64,000 bases of DNA from Colius striatus (Eukaryota; Chordata; Aves; Coliiformes; Coliidae): the NCBI RefSeq assembly GCF_028858725.1, contig NC_084760.1:53903367-53967366 (forward strand). Direction: 5' to 3'. Made by a program: the position numbers and the translations under genes. The notes under the pieces are model-generated. The model was given only the letters and a program-made list of their open reading frames with translations, did no database searches and had not been told where the DNA came from. Positions within the stretch are counted from its first letter, which is position 1. Each line of letters opens with the position of its first letter. This document shows positions 50,901 through 62,900 of this stretch, in pieces.

Positions 50901-53900
50901 TTATGCAGCTAAACAGTTATCCAACTGTTTCCTCTTTTCCTTTATGGCAAGTAATTTTGGGAAGAAATCATTAAATCCACCAACTTGCATTACTATTAGA
51001 AAAGATATGACGTCAGGACTCAATCAACAGTCATCTGTATCTCTGAAATATCACAAGCACATGAAACACAATTTATAAGATCAAATTTCATTGCTAAAAT
51101 GAGTTTAGTTTGTTACAAAGATGTATTTATGTAAAATACTTTATTTTTTTTTAATTTCAGAACAAGATGGGTACATAAACTCTTCCTGAAAGTTACCAGT
51201 AAAAAATGACTTAAGGTACCACTTACACTAGTGTTGATTGCCAATGAAAATGAAAAAAACATATCACCAAATAAATACTCCATATGAAGTACTACTGACC
51301 ATCCAAATTATATATATTGTTCATATATATAAAAATACCTGTGTATTTTTCTCTCTATATATATAATATGAATGGTGTAGACAGGCATACATGTAATAAC
51401 TGTCAGACATTAACTGAGAGCAATTTGAAAACCAGCATGATCAATTTCTCCTTTTGACACAGGTCAGTCAGGAAGATGGCTTCAGGAGATTGCAGGTATT
51501 TTGACACAAGCTTGGGAGCCTATGATTGGAAACTTTTAGATAATATAAAAGGTTCAAATACAAGGAAGAAGAAATTATTATTTGTTCCCCTGAATCTACA
51601 AAAAGGCACAAGACAAAAATACATTACTGTGGAATATCCAGAAATATCTTATTAAGATTCTGAGAGTTACAAGACACAATTTTCTACGCAAGGGTGTAAC
51701 ACTAGAAGGCATCATACACCAGTGGACAAGACAACAGACTGGCATCTTAACAGCTCTGATTTCAACACCAGATTTTGACAGTGACAACCTGAACAATTTT
51801 TTTTCTGTGTTTCCTTTCCCACCTGTCTGGTTTGCTTAGGGAGGAAGATGGTAAGAGCAGAAATGGTATTTGTTAAATAAACTGTCAGCTTCTAGAATGT
51901 GTGGCAGTTAATTTTCACAAACATATCTTGGTACTGCTGTAGCACAACTGAAAAATGGTTAGATTTTACATCTTAGCAGAAAGGTTAGTAGTGTTCTTCA
52001 TAAAAAAGAAATTCCACATAAAAATCTGTTTTGAGAATCTATTTTCTGAGGTCTACTCTATCAAAAACACCATTTAAAACAGTAAGAGTTGCCCCTGGCA
52101 AGAATAGAAAGCAACTGGCTTGCTTTGCTGTCAAACTGATCTTATCGCTGAAAGTACTAAGATGGGCTAACTACTTTAATAAATGTGATATCACCAAATT
52201 TAAAAGTTTTCCAGAGATCTAGAAAATAGCTGGAATTAAAATGAACTTTTGGGGAAGGTTCTACACTAGATGTCTCCAGTTAAGTTCAGCACTTATATTT
52301 ATCACAGATTTCTTAGCCTACCTCACTCAAAGCAATCTTTCTGCAGTCAACATTTCCTGATTATGAAAAGAGAACAGTAAGTATCTTGTGAAAAAAAAAA
52401 AAAACAAACAACCCACAAAAAACACAGTAAATGCTCAGATCTTACTGGCAAAAAGGAAAAAATGCATAGATTAAAAAAATGAAGTTGAGGTTATATATTT
52501 GACATTCCTATACGTTCTAAACAGACACACGGCAATATTGAATCTACAGAAAGTGCAGCTTACTGATTTTTAAAAACACTTGAAATACACAAGTGCTTTA
52601 TAAATCTAGAAGTCTAACTATCACATCACCATTCAGAAGCATTTAATTACAGGACAGTTAGCTAAATATCAGTCCTAGAAAAAAAAGACGATCTAACAGT
52701 CAATCAAGAAAATTTTCAAGTGTGAAAATAAGATGACTTTCAGTCAACACAATGGAATAAAGCCCTGCTAAAGAAAACTTATTTCTTGCTTTGACAACAC
52801 TACAATCTTGGGCAATAAATACTCTTGAACAGAAATAACACATAAGAGAACTTTTTAATGTTATTCAATTTTTTTATCATATGAGATTTTAATAAAAACC
52901 AAGAATTTATACAATATTACTAACAGATATTTTAAAAGATTAAAGCCAAGTTATTTTATCTTAAAAGCAGCTAGTGGTGAATCATCATTGAAATAAAATA
53001 GATATTCACTAGACTTAATAATAAACCTGGCCACAATTTATTATTTGAACTTTTTATTGGATAGTAAATACTTTTCATAAAACACATACAAGACAGAACA
53101 GTAAATTAGAATTATATGGTCTAGTCAATGGGTATTGGGGCCGATTCCAGCAAAATGTGTAGCACTATAATGCAGTTCTATACTGAAAAGCATAAAAGAC
53201 ACATTCAGAATGGTAAACTCCAAAATCAGTGTGGTTGAAGTACTACTAAGAAATTCCACACAAATTGAAAACATCCTCATGACTACTTTCGGAGCAAGGT
53301 CCATGATCTGAGGAACTCATCCAGAAAAAGGGAAGGCAGGAGGGTCCTAGGAAATACAGTCCTGTCAGCCTGAACATGGTGTTAGGGAAGGTTATGGAAT
53401 AGATCATCATAAGTACCATTGAAGAGAGCCAATGTCACTCCAGTCTTCAAAAAGGGTAAGGAGAAGGACCTAGGAAACTATAGGCCAGTCAGCCGCACCT
53501 TTATCCCTGGAAAGGTGATGGAACAACTCATCCTGGATGTCATCACTAAACATATGAAGGAAAAGATGTTTATTAGAGAGTCAACATGGATTCACCAAGG
53601 GCAACTCCTGCTTCACCAAACCGATAGTCTTCTATGAGGGCATAACCGGTTGGCTAGATGAGGGGAGAGCAGTGGATGTCACCTACCTTGACTTCAGCAA
53701 GGCTTTTGCCACTGTCTCCCATAACATCCTCATCAAAAACCTCAGGCAGTGTGGCTTGGATGAGTGCACAGTGAGGTGGATCGAGAGCTGGATGAATGAC
53801 AGAACCCAGAGGGTGTTGATCAACAGAGCTGAGGCAAGATGGAGGCCTGTGGCCAGCGGAGTTCCACAGCAATCAATTTTGGGGCCAGTCTTATTCAGCA

Positions 53901-56900
53901 CCTTCATCAACAACCTGGATGAGGGGACAGAGTGTACCCTCAGCAAGTTCGCTGATGGCACCAAAATGGGAGGACTGGCTGATTCACCAGAAGGCTGTGC
54001 TGCCATTAATTGGGACCTCAACCAGCTTGAGAGCTGGGCACAGAGGCATCTCATGAGATTATTTTGGTATATATGTATTAGCTAGCCTGCTTTTAATTGA
54101 TTTTGCTGTCTCATTTCTTCCTGACAACTCAGAGGAATAGCAAAGAGATCTCTGCATCTTTACAATCCAGTGATCATTGCTGGCTACTCAGCAGGACAGA
54201 AAGACCTTGCATACAATACACAGAGAAAGATTTGTATTTCCACCTCTATTTCAACATCCCTGTTGAAAGAGATGAGTTTTCCATCTAGTTAGGTGTAGTA
54301 GTAAAGCATAGACTTTTTAGTCTATTCTATCTTTGGGTTCACTCACTGTAATGAATAGTTGCCAGTGTTCCCATCGCAACTGTCACAGGAGCCATAACTG
54401 AGTGATGAAATGGTGTCATTTGCCTCAAGAAGGAAATTCACTGCATCACTAACATTTTCACATTTTCAGTCAGTTGCATTGTCTGCTGTAGGACATTAAC
54501 CTATTGGTTGCGTGGAAGCTCTCTCATTTCATTGTTTCTTGTGGCTAAAAGTTACTTTCAACCAGATTACAGAGGCTTGACACTGATTTTCAGCATCAGT
54601 CTTCATGTCACTCGAAGATCAGTTATGTAATACTTTTTCCTCAGTGGTAGTTCAAGGTCAAATTGTGTCAAGATTTGACTTTGCTATTTTCAAAACACTG
54701 CTGTCAAGCAGAAATCCTTCTGCAATACCTGAGAACCTAACTATGGAAGGTCCAACATTACCTGCTGTATCAAAGCAGATTTAGATTGCTACACAGATTG
54801 CCTCATTTTAAGAATGACCTTTAACAGATGCAACTTTTTCAGAAAAAGAAAACCCATGTGCATTCATCAGATGTTGGCAAAAGAATCTAGTTTCTGAGAT
54901 GCCTAGTGAAGCAGCTGAACGAATCTTTGACAAAGTCTATTTTATCCAGCTAATAACCATCCCAAAACTCTCCCTCGAGATACATCTTTGGTTTTAAGAG
55001 AAAGACTGATTTGTCAGCAGATGCATTGTATCTGGCTGTGCACTGCTTACACGACAGATGACTCTGCAGAGATTTGGAAAGCAGCTGTTTCCTACTACAA
55101 CGTTTTGTACTTGGCTTGAGGCTTGTAACACACTAGGAATGGAAGAACTGCAACAAAGTTTGCCCTCTCTGACTGGTAAGAGAATAGCAGCATTTAGAGC
55201 CCCCTCCTCTCTCAAAACCCAACAGTTCTCTATTAAGGAAAATGCAGTGTGTATCTCTATATATAGATATATATGTAAAGGTTCTGAAATGTAAAGCTAT
55301 CTCTGGGCACTAATTGGTTCCGATTTCTCCCTGTTTATGTAGCAATGCTGAATGAAGATATTGTGTCCAGGCTAGCACAAGGTGGGGTACTTACTCTGTT
55401 ACTTTAAAAAAGATGGAGGTCTTCTCCTTTCTGATTGTAGGAGTCCATCATAGAATTAGAGAATGGTAGGTGTTGGAAGGGACCTCTAGAGATCCAACCC
55501 ACTGCTAAATCAGGTCCACCTAGGTCAGGTCACTCAGGAACATGTCCAGGCAGGTTTTGAAAACTTCCAAAGGAGACTCCACACCCTCCCTGGGCAGCCT
55601 GTGCCAGGGCTCCCTCACCTGAACAGGAAACAAGATTCTCCTTGTATTTAAGTGGAACTTTTTGTGTTCCAGCTTATGTCCATTACACCTACCAGAAACT
55701 ACAGAAAAAACTGTCACCTCATTCTCCTGATATCCACCCTTTAGGTACTTATAAGTGTTGATTAGGTTCTCCCGAAGTCTTCTCTTCTCCAGATTAAACA
55801 GCCCCAGGTCCTGCAGCATTTCCTCATACGAAAGATGTTCCAGTCCCCTGATCATCTTGGTGGCCTGCGCTCACTCTTTCCAGAAGTTCCCTGTCTCTCA
55901 AGCTACAGAGCTCAGTCTATCAAACTGCTAGGCAAAATGCCTAGTTATTTTGACATATTTTTACCTCTTTGGATTTTGGATTAGATGCCTTTAATCTGAC
56001 AAAATGCAGGTTCAATGGTCAGGGAAAAAAGAGGATCATTTGAATCTCCTGATAATTTCTTAAATTTTTAAAATGTTACTAGAGCTTCATTTCATTTTAC
56101 TTATAATGCTGTCAGGATTTTAAGGATTATATATGCATCTTGGCTAATCCTTCCTGGAGCATAGAGTTATCTGTCAGGAAGTGCCCTTAATCTAAAAATT
56201 TATTCATCTGCTGAATCTCAAACAAATTTTGCCTCACCTCATACGCTCCTTTCTCATTCCTCCCAGGGTCCACTGTTTTCACTGGTTCTGAACATATGTA
56301 AATGCCACTTGTGCAAGTATCTTCTAGAGGAAACAGACTAAGAGTAATGTTTTAAAACTAGGTTCTTTCCCTTTCTTAAGGGAAAAACATTTATATAGGA
56401 TTGATATTTTATTTGAGGAATGGCATTATTGATGTATTTGGCCTAGATTTCTATTTACAAGTTTTGAAAGTGTACTTTCAAATTAAACTCGTCTGACTCA
56501 TGCATCATTAATTGCATACAGTACTAAGAATTTAAGGTTCTTTTCATCCATTGACAGGTAGAATTAAAGTCTTTCAGTCTCCTCCAGATTTAGTAACTCA
56601 AACATTGCAAAACAAAAAGATAGACAAGTTTCTTTGCATAGGAAGATATGTCTGAGAAAACATCATGAGATAAAAAAATAATCAAGACACTGAAAGAGAT
56701 GAAAAAGAAGTCCAGTAAAACAATTATTCTTTAACTGAGCAAAGTTAACATTTGTTAGTATTCCTACTGTATTCCACTAAAAATACTTCAAAAACTTTGT
56801 TCTGTTGCTTTTAGTTCTCTGTTTTGCTGAGTAATTCTTAATTGTAATGGTGTTTAATGAATTTCCTTAATTACATTCAGAATCTTTTAAACAGAATAAA

Positions 56901-59900
56901 ATTATGAAGAGAGCACATTACAAGCTGAGTGAGCTCACTGTAAGTAAAATCTCAGAAAAAAGATAGAGCAGCTGAATCTTAGGCATTTGTTCCCACTTTC
57001 AAGCTTCAGACAAAACTACAGTGACCAACACGGTTAGAACAAAAGCACCAACCAATCTTCTGGATCACATCTCTGCATAGAACAGGGAGTCCAGAACAAT
57101 GTGGAATCTATCATTGAAAAGTACAGTCTGTCACGAAGCAGGGGGAAGCACCCTCAACAGATGGCCCACTGAGGGCTCCAGTAGGACTCTGGGTTGCATG
57201 ACTATTCACATGCAATGGTTGTTGACTTTGCCACAGGTTTAGGTTATTGGCTAAAGCACACGTTTCCCTACTTAGAATACAGGAGTATTGATTCTTCTAT
57301 ATCAGTGGTGAGTGGCAAGCTGTATACAGACACTGGATCTAGGCAGAAGCTTCCAAAGCTGCCCTGATTCTCAGTGAGGCCCACAAGAGTTGCAGCTCAG
57401 TTCCATTAATACCACCATTTTGAGACCTGTAGTAGTTTCCAAAAGCTGCAGAAAGAGGCGCTCCTTTGGAAAACAAGTATCTAGAAGATGAAAGAAGAGA
57501 CATAAAACCCTACCCTGAACTCCATCCCAGGTGCCTTCTGTTCTTTGCTCCTTCTTAGGTATGATTTTTCTATTTGTTCTTTAGCATTTCAACGTCCTAG
57601 GTTTCCAAGTGCTTTTTAAATCTTGCTCAAAATCCCTTACCATCCACTAGATGTCATGGTAACCTTACTAGTATTATTGAATACAAGAACACCAAAAAGA
57701 ATCAGGACTTCGAAGTTACTTGAAATTCACCTCTTCTGTTGCAGACAGATAAGCCTTTAGACAGCATATTCAGGGAAATACCAAGTGACAGGAAGCAAAG
57801 TAAAATGATCCCGTGCTGAAAGGTGTTTTCCCTTCTTTCAGGAAACTGATACAGGTTATGTGCAGGTTATTTCTTGTAGAAATTTCCAACATCCATTTGA
57901 TGGAAAACCTTCTAAGGCAAGGATTAGCCAGGCTATGGAACAGGCCAGTAATCTTTGTGCTAGGGAAAGACAGCTAATCCGGATGCACCCGAGCTCAGTA
58001 ATAAGCACTTCCACAGAGGCAAGTAAAGATCAAGCAGTAACTGCCCTGCCCTCTGGTAGAAGAATGGTCAGCAGGAATTTACAGATGTGCACAGCTCTAT
58101 AACACTTCATAGACAGGAGTATATTCAGTGACCATAATTTTAAGTCTGAGTTTGAAATTTTCTGAAAGTTACAATTAAAATGATGTTTACATGAGAAGAC
58201 TTTATATAAAAAACATAAAATATTTACATTTTGGCTTTTGTTGATAGTTTAAAAAGGAACATACCATCATAGAAACAAACTCTGAATATGAAGCCTCTAC
58301 AGCTTTTTCAAGGAGATAATCTTCACAGCAGAAACAATAAACAAGAGCTACCAAAGTGTATGCTGTATACTTTTGTCTGTGATCACTGACTGATGTACTA
58401 CTTCTAATATTTCCATTAATATAAGATGGTATCTTTGTGTGTGAAAAGCCAACAAAGTTAGAAAGGAGAATGTCACAGTAATGCCTGGCTACACAACAGC
58501 ATGAAGCTGCATAAGAAGGGAAAAAAAAATGCTGACAAAATACATTTATTTTACTGGAACACGTTTTACCAAAATGTAAGGAAAATTGAAGAAACTTTAT
58601 TTGTTTAAATATTGAAAAGCCTACCTATAATCAGGATATTTGATTCAGTTTACAGAAAGAATCATCTATCAGAAAAAGAAGTAGATAAGAATAATACAGG
58701 TCTAAACCTGTATGTTTCAGTGCTCAGGATTAAAGTTTGTTTAACATGCAGAGGCAGAAGAGAGAACATACTCATGCTTAAAGGAAGAAAATTCCTGCTA
58801 TTTCATCCATGGCTGAAGCTTTCTCAGCAGTAAAATGTTTTTAAGAAAAGCCTTAAAAGCCCATTGCACAGCTAAGAGAAATGGAAAAGAGCTAGCACAT
58901 CTGAGTTCACTACATATTTCATGAAGAAACTCTCTCATGGATTGATGTAGAGGTACCTACTACAATTTACAGGAAACAAAGGAAAAGCACTTCTTTTTAC
59001 ATCTTCTTGAGTCATTTTTTCATATCAGAGTTAAGACCTACACACTTGGTCTCTAGACACTCTAAATAGTAGGTTAACTCTAGGTTAACCTACCAGCCAC
59101 ATTTAACTGTAGAGGGTAAGTGATGCTTTGTAACCAGCTGTTTTGGGTCTGAGGTGGCGATGATTTTCTACAGCAGCCCTTGTAGTGCTGTGCCTTCTGT
59201 TGGTGCTGTATTGACAGCACAACAATGTTTTGGCTACTGCTCGTGCAGCATCAAGGCTGTCCCTCCAACATTTCTTGCCCCACCTTCACCAGCAGGCTGC
59301 AGGTGGGCAGGGTCCTGGGAGGGGCCATGGCCAGGACAGATGACCCAGACTGACAAAGTAGATATTTATTCCATACCATATGACATCAGCTCGGCAACAT
59401 AAGCTCAAGGAGAGGAGGAGGAAGGGGAGACATTTGTGATTCATTTTTGCCTTCCAGAGCAACTGTCCCGCGTACCGAAGCCCTGCTTCTTGGGAAGCAG
59501 CCAGCCATCGCTGCTGACGAGAAGTAGAGAGTAACAGGTTTATTTGCTTTGCTTCACTTCTCATGTGTATAGCTTTGCTATTTCTCTACTAAACTGCTTT
59601 TATCTCAACCCATGAGGCTTCTGTCTTATTTTCCCCCCTCTCTAGCTTGCTGAGGAGGAAGGTGATAGAGATGCATGGTGGGCACCTGGAATCTAGCCAG
59701 GGTCAAACCACCACACCAGCAAGAATGTGTTTAAGCACTTACTCAGCTGAACTGCATTTTCTCCCAAGAGAATTATTTTACTCATAACAAATCTGTACTA
59801 TTAGCATAACAATAATCCTGCATGCATTCTGAGGGACCACTTAGCATTGTCAGTACAGAAGCAAAAACATTATCTTGCTTAATACACCACTTAGATACCA

Positions 59901-62900
59901 TCTATCAAATATTCAACAAGTAGTAGAAGTCAGAAATTTGTAAACAGTATAACACAATTAAAAAAACCAGTTTAGTATTCTTTAGGGACATACATTTTTT
60001 TGATTGAGCTTTTCTTCCCAGTTGTTGACAGTTTTTCTGGCCCCAGTCAGCAGTATTCCAAGACGACATACTTTTGTGCATATGCTGTACTTTTCTACAG
60101 TTTAAGTAACTATACTGTGTCAACTTCTCTCCATTCAATTAAATGCTTTTTTCAACACTTGGCTTACATAACCATTCCCATAGTTCAGTTTAGGCCCTAC
60201 ACTTCTTTGGAGCTTGTTTTTAAATCACATCAGAGATGCATCAATATATATTTGAAAATTATGTACCCGTAGGAATGAAATAATATAATAAACTTACGAA
60301 GGAACATAGTATTTACCATATTAAAATGCATGTTATTTTCACTGTTTTGCATTGGATGTGGTAAGTATTATTTTTGACAAATTGGTAAGTCTTTTAAATT
60401 TCAATTACATCTGTCACATACACATGATCTCACTTTTGTCTAGAAATAATATAATCCACCTTCCCTCCTGCAATTTATGCTCATTACATCTTTCTGGAAT
60501 GCCTTATACTGCAACATACTGATAAGCATTTAATTTCCGAACTCAATCTTTCTGAAAAGCATTTATACAACTGAATAGTGAAGCTCTAGACACTTACTCA
60601 ACATAAAGAGTACATATAGACCACATTTTCTGCCAAGTTTGGAGTTTACAAATGATTTATCAGAAACCTTTTCTTAATTTGATAAATCATTGTATAGCAT
60701 TGCTGGCATAGACTAGACCAACACTGTAGCAAGAAAAATATGAATTGCAGAAAAAGAAGTCAGATCTCTGCTTCCTTCCTAATTCTTACAGGCTTCAAGC
60801 CTTTCAAATGGGTTTTAAACGTATCTGCCTACTAATGAAGACTGAGGATGGGTGTAACAAATTCACAATTTTACATCCCTACTGCAGTATCTCAAGCTGT
60901 TCTAGGTCACTGGAGTTGAAGAGACAGATGTGAACCGATATCCTTTGATGGGCTGAAATTTGAACTGTTTGCAATGTTGTTAACTTACCTATATATGTAA
61001 AAGCAGAAGAATCTCACTTTTGTCGCAGTTTCCAGTCTGTTTAAACTTGTGTGTGAACTCTCTGGAGTACAGTAGAGTCTTATTGCACGTTTACAGAGTG
61101 ACATGCACAGCCAGGCTTATTGCAGTAGCTCCAGTAGTGTCAAACTGAGCCCAGTGTGGTTTCCACTCAGAATATCATCATTCTAGATGAATATAACCAA
61201 AGCCTATACTAATATCTGTGTTATGATACAGATACCACAAAATATTCCACTCTTTTCCGTAATGAAAATACTACCTTTGATTTTCTTCTATGATGAAATG
61301 ACTAAATTTGTGGATGAGAGTAAAACAGCAGATGTTTGCTATCTCAACAAGATTTTTAACGTCCTAATATCTGATTGTATCACCATTCAGATATGTGGGC
61401 TACCACATAGATTAGAGCTTGTTGGATTATCACATTGAAAGGGCAGTAGTTAATGGTCCACTCTACCTGAAAGCATGTTACAAGTAGAGTTCCAGGACCT
61501 ATTTGTTTTAGTATCTTTATCAGTGATCTGGAAGAGGAGACACAGTACCCTCATTGAGTTTGTGAATGACACCAAACTGGGGGAAAAAGTGGGAACAGCA
61601 CAGAGGAGGGAACACAACACATTAAAAAGCAGGACTGCCACTTGTCCTGCAAGGATAAATGCAAAGTCCTTTACAGAGGATGGACTAAAGCCCCTCACTG
61701 GGTCATACGGGGCTACAGGTTTGATTCACATAATCTAGTTAATGGTAGTCTAAACATGAATCTGCAGTGTGGCCCAGCAGCAGTAAATACCAGCAGCACA
61801 CTGACAGTAGTTTAAGGGAAGGGATCAGTCCCTTTGACTTGGCACTTGTCGCACATCACCTGGAGGGCATACTATCTTCTGTTCATTCAGCTTTGGGTGT
61901 TACAGTACAAGATAAAACATTGATAACCAATTTCAGTGGAGAGCTACTACCAAGACGGCTGTGGCTGCAGCATACATCTTGCTGAAGGAATTGAGTTTTT
62001 GTTCAGTCTAAAGAAGAGAATGTTTTGTGGGACTTAATAGCTTTCCAGTACCCAGGAGGTGGTTACAGAGAAAAGGGACCCACCCTTGTTACAGTGGTGT
62101 ACAACCGGACAAGGAGACACAATGATGAAACTGAACCATAGGAGGTTCTGTCTAAATATACAGAGAACATTCATTATGAGGATAATAAGCACTAGAAGAG
62201 ATTACTCAGAGAGGCTGGAGGTTATTCATGACTTGACTGGACAATGCCCTAAGCAACCTGGTTCAAATTCAGTGTTCACTGGTTTGAGGAGGAAGTTGCA
62301 CTAGATGACTCAGGTCAGTGCAACTCGCAGAGGCTACCCTTTGTGTACTGCAATCAGGAGCAACTTATTACAACCCATTTTGCTACGGGTTCTGTTACCC
62401 ATCTTGCATGCTATGGTCTGGAATTCTCTCTCCTTCAGGTGTAATGGATAAAATGCAGATTCTTACAGGGCAAGCTTAATTCCTTACTACTGACAACAAC
62501 TTTTCAATATTTATTAAATACCTGTCTAACTCAAACACTGGTATATTTTCTTACTACTCCTCTGAACACACATGCTGTTATGGAATTGATACAGCTCTGG
62601 CACAGAAAAAGGAATGAAGAAAAGAAGCTCAAATATTTTGCATATGCAGACCATTTCCTCTGCCTGCAAATTCCTTAGTAAAATGCTCCTTATTACAGTT
62701 AGCTTTCTGATTCCATACTCTATATGCAGTAAAAAACTGTTCATTTGCAACATATTAATTTTCCACTGAAACTGTAGATTAGATGTATTACTTCTACCTT
62801 TTAAAGATACCATAAGTAAAGTATTCTAAGAGTATTTTAAAACTACAAAAAGTTTAACATATCCCTTTCAAATTGTACTCTCCTGAGAAAATTTATAGGT

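Noticed and set aside
53683-54054. Minus-strand frame of 123 codons
   Set aside because: It is antisense to the CR1 reverse-transcriptase fragment, which reads clearly on the plus strand.
55520-55855. Minus-strand frame of 111 codons (MIRGLEHLSYEEMLQDLG...)
   Set aside because: This is the common reading frame in the 3' region of CR1 copies, not a host gene.
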